A stretch of 64,000 nucleotides of DNA from positions 2,232,001-2,296,000 of the forward strand of contig NZ_VTRU01000001.1 in NCBI RefSeq assembly GCF_008274625.1, given 5' to 3'. Made by a program: the position numbers and the translations under genes. Source of the DNA: Chryseobacterium panacisoli. Lineage in GTDB: Bacteria; Bacteroidota; Bacteroidia; Flavobacteriales; Weeksellaceae. Shown in pieces: positions 54,501-61,356 of this stretch (positions are counted from its first letter, which is position 1; each line of letters opens with the position of its first letter). The notes beneath the pieces were generated by a model. It was given only the letters and a program-made list of their open reading frames with translations. It was not told the DNA's origin and made no database searches.

Positions 54501-54928
54501 TAAGTGGTGGTACTCCTCCCTATGAATATTCTTTGGATGGTGTCGTATGGCAGAGTTCCAATGTTTTCTACAATGTACCAAGAGGAGCGCACAATGTATT
54601 TGTAAGAGATTCTAAAATGTGTGAAGAAGTCAAAAAACCATTTGCCATTATTAACCTGATCAACACGATTACTCCGAATGGAGATGGATATAACGAAGGA
54701 ATAGATTACTCTGCTTTAATGGCCAATGATAATCTTGTATTCAGAATCTTTGACCGGTACGGTGCGGAAGTCTTCAGAGGAACTCCGGAAAACAGGTATA
54801 CCTGGGATGGAAGAATAGGCGGAAGATATGTTCCTACAGCAACCTACTGGTACTTTATCACCTGGACAGAGTATGGTTCTTCCCTCACTGTAAAATATTC
54901 GAGCTGGCTGCTTGTAAAGCATAGATAA
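51530..54928 (+). CDS. Giant secreted protein with IgGFc-binding-like N-terminus and T9SS type B sorting domain, copy 2
   Basis: The 1132-residue paralogue of the preceding protein has the same order. A signal peptide comes first, then the IgGFc-binding-like domain (REHWFAPMVDRTGAPNPYQ through GFNFIPALNCYLPKQI) and an Ig-like YQWYRNGTLVPGATASSITP. A cadherin-like ITYTVTTPGISGTDTFTYTFCG follows. It then has two additional ~110-residue repeats (each with C-D-D-x-L-D-G and a DAQN/DANA loop) before the shared YLWSTGATTPSI domain. The type B tail is NTITPNGDGYNEGIDYS and FRIFDRYGAEVF. Duplication followed by repeat gain explains the greater length. Confidence 0.88.
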   Translation: MKKILSFLFIFYIFTSAFAQLDREHWFAPMVDRTGAPNPYQKLYLSTSRTTPFPVNIYNNNVLIGTVNISKNNPQKFDVLRNYIITTQQTDLFTPTTKGLYLKAEFPFYANLRFSVFNHAEIITSKGIPSTGKTFYAASAPITVSNNILNFMTSVLATEDNTTVTISGYNPAVQFSNGMTGVTNPTMTFTLNKGQSYIIDGMGDIAGNFDGFIGSKIISNKPINVTNGNFNGQYAGNFPSSSDILMDQAVPVNRLGNEFALVKGNGPIGANMEGAVVIATEDNTQIFVNNEIPPVATINAGKYFVIPDSKYILQGNGHYNLYLKTSKNAYVYQILAGDSNSGNETATGGFNFIPALNCYLPKQINELGLINENFVHSNGNPGGILNIPTKLNLITERGAVITVNGANPPAITGPYNMTGTTNWVTYGIPNVTGTITVVSNKAIMAGITAGSDAVGYGGFFAGFPTQPVILQSGDGCIPGIVLTVDPLIYDTYQWYRNGTLVPGATASSITPTLPGYYTCSVTMGSCAPLITEKFKVLNCTKLTNASYNVCTSQTITPAFSSSSQTPVPGTVAITTAPSLGTAVINPVTGIITYTVTTPGISGTDTFTYTFCGNDPDFPDCETITVTINIQALTVMNTTLFACDINGQGTFNLTTANVTNNSPVTITYYPTLLDAQNENATALITNTTAYTAPNGTIIYAVVKNNIGCKSIAQITLSLFNKAIVLDNYNGIFCDDNLDGTVTLILSNITPIVLNNPNYFPNVRYYANLADANAGNNNTLPNSWSYTATTTIYIRVDSPDGCASVIKPLQFSIGAKVTLITKTVTESVCDDDLDGIKSVNLAQFIPQFTLDPNVTFTFHATLADAQNNVNAVSSPVNITTSQTYYIRFEKNGACPEVGTLKINIKVPKKSDVLQDKAICPKTTTTLDAGPGFERYLWSTGATTPSINNVAPGSYWVELTFNGCVYKQYVNVTELPLPMITSIEIDGTTVKVGVSGGTPPYEYSLDGVVWQSSNVFYNVPRGAHNVFVRDSKMCEEVKKPFAIINLINTITPNGDGYNEGIDYSALMANDNLVFRIFDRYGAEVFRGTPENRYTWDGRIGGRYVPTATYWYFITWTEYGSSLTVKYSSWLLVKHR

Positions 54929-54930
54929 AA

Positions 54931-54988
54931 AAGGAAGCCGGAAGAAAGTACCGCTTAAGATTCAGCCTTCTTTCTTCCGGCTTCTTTA
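54931..54988 (+). terminator. Terminator after the second type B protein
   Basis: AAGCCGGAAGAAAG and CTTTCTTCCGGCTTC form a 14-bp stem with a 20-base loop, then T-rich sequence. Confidence 0.85.
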
Positions 54989-55114
54989 CTTATATACACT
55001 CTTTTTTAAGGCAACTGTAAATTTCTAACAGTCCTTAACAGTTTAATGTTAAAGTTTAATATAACTTTAACCACTATTCTTCATCTAACTAGACAAAATT
55101 GCTTTATTTCTATG

Positions 55115-55122
55115 TAATTTTG
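55115..55122 (+). promoter_or_regulatory. -7 element of the 55.1 kb gene
   Basis: TAATTTTG matches TAnnTTTG, just before the ATG at 55131 (very short leader). Confidence 0.55.
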
Positions 55123-55130
55123 CGCATTAT

Positions 55131-55925
55131 ATGAAGAAACTGTTTACTCTACTGCTATTGGTTTTTCTGGCAAAAATTAATGCTCAAATGTATTCCGGAG
55201 AGGTATTTCTGAGAGACAACTCTATTTTATATCTCAATCAGGTATATGTCACAAATCTAAATACCCAGAAAACCGTTCTTACGGACTATAATGGTAATTT
55301 TAATATCCCTGCCAATGCCGGAGATGTGATCCGGTTTACGTCTATTGTTACCGAAAGAAAAGACATCAAGCTAACCCCTCAATCAATGGTACAAAAAAAT
55401 CTGGTTGAGCTTAAAATTGCATACTATGAAATCCAGGAAATTGTTCTCAGCAGGTTCAAACCTACCGGAAACCTTCGGTATGATGTTAATTCTCTAAGAA
55501 AAGAAGATAAAGCATATGCGCTTAAGAAAGTAATCGGTCTTCCGGAACCAAAAGGTGACGGAACTCCTCCTGAACTTCCTGTTGCCGGATTGCGAGATGG
55601 CGGGCTTACCTTCAGCCTCGAAAGCATTTATGATATTCTTTCCGGTGAGAGAAAGAAGAAGCAGCGTTATCAGGCATACGAAAGAATGAACAGCTCCGTT
55701 GCGCAGATCAAAAACTATCTTGGGAAAGATTATTTTACAAGGTTTAAAATTCCTGAGAATTTAATTGATAACTTCCTTCAATTCGTATATACTTCTGAAA
55801 ACATTCAGGCTTATGTACTGGCCGGAAACTTTGAAGCCGTAAAGATTCCTATTGAAAAATATCTGCCGATCTATCAGAAGAGACTTAGAAGCTCACACCT
55901 TCAGGAGGTTGTAAGCAATAATTAG
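55131..55925 (+). CDS. Exported protein with carboxypeptidase-regulatory-like N-terminal domain
   Basis: The 264-residue protein has a signal peptide (to about residue 19). A beta-sandwich of the carboxypeptidase-regulatory-like type follows (residues 20-100): YSGEVFLRDNSILYLNQVYVTNLNTQKTVLTDYNGNFNIPANAGDVIRFTSI. In Bacteroidota this fold opens many TonB-dependent receptors but also occurs alone. The remaining 160 residues are helical and charged, with a Pro-rich insert (PEPKGDGTPPELP). No enzyme motif is seen. It is exported to the periplasm or outer surface. It is monocistronic. Confidence 0.78.
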   Translation: MKKLFTLLLLVFLAKINAQMYSGEVFLRDNSILYLNQVYVTNLNTQKTVLTDYNGNFNIPANAGDVIRFTSIVTERKDIKLTPQSMVQKNLVELKIAYYEIQEIVLSRFKPTGNLRYDVNSLRKEDKAYALKKVIGLPEPKGDGTPPELPVAGLRDGGLTFSLESIYDILSGERKKKQRYQAYERMNSSVAQIKNYLGKDYFTRFKIPENLIDNFLQFVYTSENIQAYVLAGNFEAVKIPIEKYLPIYQKRLRSSHLQEVVSNN

Positions 55926-55946
55926 AGAAATAATTCCGATCTATAT

Positions 55947-55981
55947 AAATAATCCATGCCTTTCACATGGATTATTTTTTT
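55947..55981 (+). terminator. Terminator of the 55.1 kb gene
   Basis: AATAATCCATG and CATGGATTATT with a short loop, then T-run. Confidence 0.85.
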
Positions 55982-56208
55982 TGAAATAAACAGGAATCCC
56001 GTGATATACACCTTCCACATTACAGCTGATACAGATTATTCAACTTTTATTGCATATCATTCTTCAATATTCAAAAATATGTTTAATTTTATCTCACAAG
56101 CGAGTGTTTAAAATAAAAACACTTGTATTCCGTTATCCAAATAAAAACTAACCGACCCAAAACGCAAATTAAGAGAAAAGCACCTATTTTTTAACTTAAT
56201 ATTAATTA

Positions 56209-56973
56209 ATGAAACAAGTACTTTTACTTCTTTGTTGTATGTTTTTCTTTACTATGTCTGCTCAAAAAAAAGGGAAAGACTATAGTAATATTCTGAAAAG
56301 TAAAAATATCTACGAAATCAATGCCTTCTTAAGAGATGCCCATCCTGATGACCCCAGAAGATCTGTTCTGAAACCAAGGGTAATGGATATGATGAAAGAA
56401 TACATCAAAAATGCCCATCCGGCCGATCAGAAAGTAAAAGATATGCAGGAAATGCTTGCCATGCTGAGGAGAAGGCCTTCCACAAAGATTACCTTTGATG
56501 AAATGAATGCAATCATCAAACAGAAACAAATTGCAAAATACAAGGCCGAATTGGCCGCAAAACAGCCTACCACCGTTTATACTCCGAGCACTGCACAGAA
56601 TACATTTGTTGTAAATGCTTCAGCCAATACAGCAATTCCCAATGCAGAAGCAGAAGAATTCAATATGCTTATGGCAGTATCTCCGGTAGAGCACAAAAAT
56701 AAAACGGTAAAAATCCTCAACTCTTTGTTTGATAATGATCCCAATTCTAAAGAATGTATAGTTCTGATTCAAAATAAATCAGACTGTAATATTATTGTAA
56801 GAATGGAAGGGGTAGGTACAACCAAGTACAGACTCGCAGTACCTGCTCAGGGTGAAGGTTCAATTGTTATAGAAAAAGGCCAGTATCTTTTCACCAGCCT
56901 GGTTTGTGGTGCCCAATATGCTTCACAAAAAACAATTGAAAGACCTATTATGGTGGCTTTAGGAAGCCAGTAG
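56209..56973 (+). CDS. Exported two-cysteine family protein, copy 2 (possibly DUF6759)
   Basis: The 254-residue protein has a signal peptide (to about residue 18) and then KKGKDYSNI. The N-terminal helical motif is NIYEINAFLRDAHPDDPRRSVLKPRVMDMM, close to copy 3 (EIEEYIKNTHPDDPKKSVLKPKL). A middle linker rich in Ala/Thr follows, then the C-terminal domain with FDNDPNSKECIVLIQNKSDCNIIVRM and SLVCGAQYASQKTIERP. The two family cysteines are conserved; a third is present in KECIVL. It lies 75 bases before the trmB frame. Function is unknown. Confidence 0.8.
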   Translation: MKQVLLLLCCMFFFTMSAQKKGKDYSNILKSKNIYEINAFLRDAHPDDPRRSVLKPRVMDMMKEYIKNAHPADQKVKDMQEMLAMLRRRPSTKITFDEMNAIIKQKQIAKYKAELAAKQPTTVYTPSTAQNTFVVNASANTAIPNAEAEEFNMLMAVSPVEHKNKTVKILNSLFDNDPNSKECIVLIQNKSDCNIIVRMEGVGTTKYRLAVPAQGEGSIVIEKGQYLFTSLVCGAQYASQKTIERPIMVALGSQ

Positions 56974-57043
56974 CTACAATCATAAACGGATTATCACTCT
57001 GTCTTTTACCTTCAAAAGGCAGAGATTCTCCATAAATTTTTAC

Positions 57044-57051
57044 TATTTTTG
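57044..57051 (+). promoter_or_regulatory. -7 element of trmB
   Basis: TATTTTTG matches TAnnTTTG, 18 bases before ATG 57070. It excludes the TTG start at 57049. Confidence 0.6.
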
Positions 57052-57069
57052 CACTCATTTTATAACTCA

Positions 57070-57747
57070 ATGGGCAAGAATAAATTAGCAAGATTTGCAG
57101 AAAACAAAATATTACCGAATGTAATCCAACCTACAAGAGAAGATGCCTTACAAGGCTTTGAACTTAAGGGAAAATGGAGAGATAATTTCTTTAAAAATGA
57201 TCATCCTATTGTACTGGAATTAGGTTGCGGAAAAGGAGAATATTCTGTAGGACTCGCAAAAACATTTCCTGAAAAAAACTTTATCGGAATTGATATTAAA
57301 GGGGCGAGATTCTGGTTTGGAGCTAAAGAAGCGGTAGATAACAACATGACTAATGTCGCTTTTTTGAGATCACAGATCGAGCTTGTTGATCATTTTTTTG
57401 CTGAAAATGAAGTAGATGAAATCTGGATTACATTCCCTGATCCACAGATCAAATACAGAAGAACAAAACACAGATTGACTCACCCTGATTTCTTAAACCG
57501 ATACAAAAAGTTTCTGAAGCCTGGCGGTATTATTCATTTAAAAACCGATTCAGAGTTTTTACACGGATATACACTGGGATACCTGCAGGGAGCCGGCTAT
57601 GAGATCATTAGCGCTCATCATGATATCTATGGAGCACCGGAATACGACCCTAATACGGAACATCTTAGAGATATTAAAACCTATTATGAAGAACTTTTCT
57701 CAGCGAAAGGAAAAACAATTACTTACATTAAATTCCGTATAAGCTGA
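57070..57747 (+). CDS. trmB: tRNA (guanine(46)-N7)-methyltransferase
   Basis: The 225-residue SAM enzyme makes m7G46 in the variable loop of tRNA. It shows SAM motif I VLELGCGKGEYSVGLAKTFPEKNFIGIDIKGAR near residue 48 and the catalytic IWITFPDPQIKYRRTKHRLTHPDFLNRY near 120. LKTDSEFLHGYTL follows near 160. This is a complete match to TrmB. ATG 57070 is chosen because the -7 element is immediately upstream. Two family proteins flank it, so a housekeeping gene sits within the paralogue series. Confidence 0.95.
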   Translation: MGKNKLARFAENKILPNVIQPTREDALQGFELKGKWRDNFFKNDHPIVLELGCGKGEYSVGLAKTFPEKNFIGIDIKGARFWFGAKEAVDNNMTNVAFLRSQIELVDHFFAENEVDEIWITFPDPQIKYRRTKHRLTHPDFLNRYKKFLKPGGIIHLKTDSEFLHGYTLGYLQGAGYEIISAHHDIYGAPEYDPNTEHLRDIKTYYEELFSAKGKTITYIKFRIS

Positions 57748-57766
57748 TGAAGTAAAATAACAATTG

Positions 57767-58468
57767 ATGAAAAAAAAATTTTTAACTGTTTTCTTTTTAT
57801 TCTTCACATTTCTGTTCCCCAACTTAATATCTGCTCAGAAGAAAGTAAGCAAAGACATCCTGAAAAGCATTGATATTAAAGAAATTGAAGAGTACATTAA
57901 GAACACCCATCCGGACGATCCGAAGAAAAGCGTGCTGAAGCCTAAGCTTATCGCTTTAAAAAATGCAGAATGGACCAAAGGAGCCCGTACAGCCAAGCCC
58001 ATGGAGGCAAGGCCTATCATCTCCGATATTCCTAAAAGTATCATGAGAAACCCTCATTCAGATGATGCTGAAGAGTTTAAAAAGCTCATCGCTGAAACCT
58101 CTGCAGAGCATAAAGAAAAAACGGTAAAACTTCTGAATGCCATGTTCAATGAAGATATTACCCGTAAGGAAGCGATGCTTTTATTTAAAAATAATTCAGA
58201 CTGCAATATCATACTGCGGATTGAAGGAAAAGATTATTACAATCTTGCCGTTCCCGCTCACGGAGAAAATTTTATTGTAATCAATAAGGGTTCATATACG
58301 CTCAACAGTAATATCTGCGATATGAAGTACATCTCCCAGAAAGACATTAAAAAAAGTATATTTGTAACGATTGATAATCCGAGACCTCCTGAGTCAGAAG
58401 CAAAACCCTCCAAAAAGGATGCAGCCAAAGTAAAGGAGTCTCCGAAAAAAAGAAAAACCAAAAAGTAA
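57767..58468 (+). CDS. Exported two-cysteine family protein, copy 3 (possibly DUF6759)
   Basis: The 233-residue protein has a signal peptide (to about residue 22), then KKVSKDILKSIDIKEIEEYIKNTHPDDPKKSVLKPKL, the helical motif shared with copy 2. The C-terminal domain has MFNEDITRKEAMLLFKNNSDCNIILRI, NLAVPAHGENFIVINKGSY and NICDMKYISQK. A Lys-rich tail (KPSKKDAAKVKESPKKRKTKK) extends beyond the domain. ATG 57767 is used; an upstream TTG is ignored. Copy 4 follows after 6 bases, so the two genes are an operon, probably reading on from trmB 19 bases upstream. Confidence 0.8.
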   Translation: MKKKFLTVFFLFFTFLFPNLISAQKKVSKDILKSIDIKEIEEYIKNTHPDDPKKSVLKPKLIALKNAEWTKGARTAKPMEARPIISDIPKSIMRNPHSDDAEEFKKLIAETSAEHKEKTVKLLNAMFNEDITRKEAMLLFKNNSDCNIILRIEGKDYYNLAVPAHGENFIVINKGSYTLNSNICDMKYISQKDIKKSIFVTIDNPRPPESEAKPSKKDAAKVKESPKKRKTKK

Positions 58469-58474
58469 ACTAGT

Positions 58475-58915
58475 ATGAAAAAACTATTAGTTTTTGCCGG
58501 GATATCAGCGATCCTTGCCAGCTGTAATGTGAATTATGGCAGCTATCCGGGAAGAACCTCTTATCCTTCCTCTACCAGTAATTCCGGTAACAGAGCCAAT
58601 ACAGAAAGAGAATATAGCGAACTTTTAAAAACTTATAAACCGGAAACCGCAGATGTTCTTAATGATCTTCTTAACAATGACGATCCGAGAAATCCCAGGA
58701 CCTCTATTTCAGTAGAAAACCTGTCTCCATGCAATATGGTGCTCACGGTAAGCGGCACTAATTTCTTCAAGAAAATCCCTATTGGTTCCGGAAAAGTAGG
58801 ATACACAATGGTTCCTAAAAATCAAAACTACAGATTATCCGGGCTTATTTGTAATTCGACTTATCAGTCTACAAAATTTGTCACAACCTCGTATACTATA
58901 AAGCTTTCAAACTAA
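58475..58915 (+). CDS. Two-cysteine family lipoprotein, copy 4 (short form)
   Basis: The 146-residue protein starts MKKLLVFAGISAILASCNVN, a lipoprotein signal with lipobox Cys17. A Ser/Asn-rich linker follows, then the family C-terminal domain in its most diverged form: LLNNDDPRNPRTSISVENLSPCNMVLTV, then GLICNSTYQSTKFV. The helical N-terminal motif of copies 1-3 is missing. It is the last gene of the operon and a terminator follows. Membrane anchoring sets it apart from the soluble exported copies, so it could be the docking partner. Confidence 0.78.
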   Translation: MKKLLVFAGISAILASCNVNYGSYPGRTSYPSSTSNSGNRANTEREYSELLKTYKPETADVLNDLLNNDDPRNPRTSISVENLSPCNMVLTVSGTNFFKKIPIGSGKVGYTMVPKNQNYRLSGLICNSTYQSTKFVTTSYTIKLSN

Positions 58916-58920
58916 CCTAT

Positions 58921-58950
58921 ACCCCGCAGCATTCTGTGGGGTTTATTTTT
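58921..58950 (+). terminator. Terminator of the paralogue operon
   Basis: ACCCCGCAG and CTGTGGGGT (one wobble) with loop CATT, then TTATTTTT. Confidence 0.85.
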
Positions 58951-59154
58951 AATTAATATCTCCTTAAATACCCCAAAATAGTCCAAGAATTAAGCTAAGA
59001 ACAATTAATAGCCCATGGACGGATATAAATCTATTGAAACCGGAGAATCATGCTATAGAGGAATACACAGAACCGGTATATTTTCCCTAGCACAGAACCG
59101 GATTTACAACAGAATAGTCTGTTCTAAAAAAACAAATTTCTGCTATAAACAAAT

Positions 59155-59186
59155 AAAAAAACGCTGGACCGAAATCCAGCGTTTTT
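59155..59186. terminator. Terminator of the rplM-rpsI-rpsB operon
   Basis: AAAACGCTGGA and TCCAGCGTTTT with loop CCGAAA; A and T runs on both sides let it work for rpsB on minus. Confidence 0.85.
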
Positions 59187-59209
59187 CCTATATTAAAGAA
59201 AATCTTTAA

Positions 59210-59971
59210 TTATTCTGCATCGAAGTCAGCATCTTTATCAGCAGATACCACTTCTCCTTCTTCTTTAGATTTTTCTTTATCAGCTTTTCTTTGAGACTGA
59301 CCTTCTTTGATAGATTCTGAAACAATGCTCAAGATCATATCGATAGATTTAGAAGCATCATCGTTTCCTGGGATAACGAAGTCAACTTTTCTAGGGTCAG
59401 AGTTTGTATCAACAATACCGAAAACTGGAATACCTAATTTCTTAGCTTCAGTTACAGCGATGTGTTCTCTCAAGATATCTACAACGAAGATTGCAGAAGG
59501 AAGACGAACCATGTCAGAGATAGAACCTAAGTTCTTTTCTAGGTTAGCTCTTTGTCTGTCAACTTGTAATCTTTCTTTTTTAGATAAAGTTTCGAACGTA
59601 CCGTCTTTTTTCATTTTGTCGATAGCATTCATTTTCTTTACAGCCTTTCTGATAGTAACGAAATTCGTTAGCATACCTCCTGGCCATCTTTCAGTAATAT
59701 AAGGCATATTAAGTTCAGAAGCGTGTTTTGCAACAACTTCTTTCGCTTGCTTCTTAGTAGCTACGAAAAGAACTTTTTTACCTGCAGAAGTTAATTTTTC
59801 TAAAGCGCTGCAAGCTTCATCTAATTTAACTGCTGTTTTATGTAAGTCTACAATGTGAATACCGTTTTTCTCCATAAAAATGTATGGAGCCATATTTGGA
59901 TTCCACTTTCTAGTCATGTGACCGAAGTGTACGCCAGCCTCTAAAAGGTCTTTTACATTTGCTTTTGCCAT
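59210..59971 (-). CDS. rpsB: 30S ribosomal protein S2
   Basis: The 253-residue protein opens with KDLLEAGVHFGHMTRKWNPNMAPYIFMEKNGIHIVDL, the S2 signature. It continues through ERWPGGMLTNFVTIRKA to FGIVDTNSDPRKVDFVIPGNDDASKSI. A short acidic tail follows (EGEVVSADKDADFDAE). S2 binds S1 and the 30S head-body hinge. It is the last gene of rplM-rpsI-rpsB on the minus strand. tsf, which usually follows, is missing here and lies at 47.4 kb. Confidence 0.97.
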   Translation of the reverse strand: MAKANVKDLLEAGVHFGHMTRKWNPNMAPYIFMEKNGIHIVDLHKTAVKLDEACSALEKLTSAGKKVLFVATKKQAKEVVAKHASELNMPYITERWPGGMLTNFVTIRKAVKKMNAIDKMKKDGTFETLSKKERLQVDRQRANLEKNLGSISDMVRLPSAIFVVDILREHIAVTEAKKLGIPVFGIVDTNSDPRKVDFVIPGNDDASKSIDMILSIVSESIKEGQSQRKADKEKSKEEGEVVSADKDADFDAE

Positions 59972-60158
59972 GTTTTCTGTTTTTGTTAGTTTACTTTCCG
60001 TCTTTTAAACAATCAACAACTTCTTTAGATGGGAGAAGCGTTTGGATGCTAAACGTAACGGGCAATTTTTTTGTTTAGATAAAATAGAACCAAGAACCAT
60101 GAGCCAAGATCTGAGAGCAAAGTCTTGAATCTTGTGTCTGATATCTTGAATCCCGAAA
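59972..60158. repeat. rpsI-rpsB spacer with TCTTG repeats
   Basis: On plus, TCTTGAATC occurs twice (from about 60122 and 60144) around TTGTGTCTGATA, and inverted CAAGA units precede it (CCAAGAACC, CCAAGATC). No gene is seen; the spacer is 187 bases inside an otherwise tight ribosomal operon. Confidence 0.5.
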
Positions 60159-60545
60159 TTAACGTTTTGAGAATTGGAATCTCTTTCTTGCTTTTTTCTG
60201 ACCTGGCTTCTTTCTTTCCACCATTCTTGCGTCTCTTGTAAGTAAACCAGCTGGTTTCAATGCTAATCTGAATTCAGCGTTGATTTCGCATAAAGCTCTT
60301 GAAATACCTAATCTGATAGCCTCTGCCTGACCTGTATTACCACCACCGAATACGTTTACGGTAACGTCATACTGACCAACAGTCTCAGAAAGGATAAACG
60401 GTTGGTTTAATTTGTAAACCATCACGTCTGTAGAGAAATATTCTTTAGCATCTTTACCGTTTACTGTAATAACACCAGAACCTGGTCTTACATAAACTCT
60501 TGCTACAGAAGTCTTTCTTCTTCCGATTTTGTGAACTATAGACAT
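60159..60545 (-). CDS. rpsI: 30S ribosomal protein S9
   Basis: The 128-residue protein starts [23 protein letters not shown] and has [25 protein letters not shown] near residue 70. It ends [18 protein letters not shown], whose last residues reach the P-site tRNA in the 30S head. Full length matches S9. rplM lies 6 bases upstream; rpsB follows after 187 bases. Confidence 0.97.
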   Translation of the reverse strand: MSIVHKIGRRKTSVARVYVRPGSGVITVNGKDAKEYFSTDVMVYKLNQPFILSETVGQYDVTVNVFGGGNTGQAEAIRLGISRALCEINAEFRLALKPAGLLTRDARMVERKKPGQKKARKRFQFSKR

Positions 60546-60551
60546 AATTAA

Positions 60552-61007
60552 TTATTTAAATTCGTTAACATTAATTGTTTTAGGCTGTTGAGCTTCATGT
60601 TTGTGCTCAGTTCCTTCATATAAATAAAGGTTCTTAAGGATAGCAGATCCTAATCTGTTTTTAGGCAACATACCTTTTACAGACTTCTCTAATACCTTTA
60701 AAGAATCTTTCTTTTGAAGTTCAGCCGCAGTCATAGACTTCTGTCCACCAGGATATCCTGTATGCCAGATATAAGTCTTATCAGCCCACTTGTTTCCGGA
60801 AAGTGTAATTTTCCCAGCATTCAAAACGATCACGTTATCACCACAATCTACGTGAGGTGTAAAGTTCGTTTTGTGCTTACCTCTCAAAATCTTTGCAACC
60901 GTAGAAGCTAGTCTACCTAACGGCTGTCCTTCAGCGTCTACCACAACCCATTCTTTATTCGCAGTAGCTTTGTTCGCTGAAACAGTTTTGTAACTTAATG
61001 TATTCAC
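60552..61007 (-). CDS. rplM: 50S ribosomal protein L13
   Basis: The 151-residue protein has WVVVDAEGQPLGRLASTVAKILRGKHK near residue 20. DCGDNVIVLNAGKITLSGNKWADKTYIWHTGYPGG follows, then VKGMLPKNRLGSAILKNLYLYEGTEHKHEAQQP, covering the L13 signature. It binds 23S rRNA early in assembly. It is the first gene of the operon, with a full promoter upstream. Confidence 0.97.
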   Translation of the reverse strand: MNTLSYKTVSANKATANKEWVVVDAEGQPLGRLASTVAKILRGKHKTNFTPHVDCGDNVIVLNAGKITLSGNKWADKTYIWHTGYPGGQKSMTAAELQKKDSLKVLEKSVKGMLPKNRLGSAILKNLYLYEGTEHKHEAQQPKTINVNEFK

Positions 61008-61053
61008 ACGTTTTAGTTAAAGATTAAACATAATTTACCCCTAAAAGGGTGTG

Positions 61054-61083
61054 CAAAGGTACACATTATTTTTGTAACCCAAA
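61054..61083 (-). promoter_or_regulatory. Promoter of rplM-rpsI-rpsB
   Basis: On minus: TTTG (61083-61080), 18 bases, then TACCTTTG (61061-61054), close to the full Bacteroidota consensus. About 47 bases before the rplM start. Confidence 0.7.
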
Positions 61084-61151
61084 AACATATTTTATTTTAT
61101 CTATATAATCATGGCTACACACCCCTATATCAATAGATTTTAACACTATTA

Positions 61152-61260
61152 TAATTTTGGCATACATCTTGTAAAATGTTGTGGCGATGAAAAAAACGCT
61201 TAGAAGATTCTAAAAACACAAAATGATACAGCAAAGAGTTTATTCCCTCAACTCTTTCTT
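61152..61260 (+). ncRNA. Candidate small RNA of about 95 bases
   Basis: TAATTTTG (61152-61159) matches TAnnTTTG. AAAGAGTT (61233-61240) and AACTCTTT (61250-61257), with a 9-base loop and then CTTTTATT, form a terminator. The only frame inside is 7 codons (ATG at 61187). No gene starts from this unit, so a small RNA is the simplest reading. Confidence 0.35.
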
Positions 61261-61326
61261 TTATTAAATTTACTTTAAAGATTTCCGTAAAAGACATTAA
61301 TATAATTACAGTTTCGCTGAAATAAT

Positions 61327-61334
61327 TATATTTG
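61327..61334 (+). promoter_or_regulatory. -7 element of the DUF3667 gene
   Basis: TATATTTG matches TAnnTTTG, 22 bases before the ATG. Confidence 0.55.
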
Positions 61335-61356
61335 TGTCAATCATATTCCCTAATTC

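Larger units (their letters stand above)
58916..59209. other. Intergenic region between the paralogue operon and rpsB
   Basis: It holds terminators for both convergent units (58921-58950 and 59155-59186). Between them lie about 200 bases without a credible gene, which include two copies of ACAGAACCGG. A frame at 59015-59209 crosses the rpsB terminator and is not credible. One breakpoint of the proposed inversion would fall here. Confidence 0.55.
61008..61356. other. Divergent intergenic region with an extra promoter-terminator pair
   Basis: Holds the rplM promoter (minus), the DUF3667 promoter (plus) and, between them, a plus-strand -7 element (61152-61159) followed by an orphan terminator (61233-61260). 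See findings. Confidence 0.55.

Noticed and set aside
59015..59209. 64-residue frame between the paralogue operon and rpsB
   Set aside because: It reads straight through the rpsB terminator hairpin and has no start signals.
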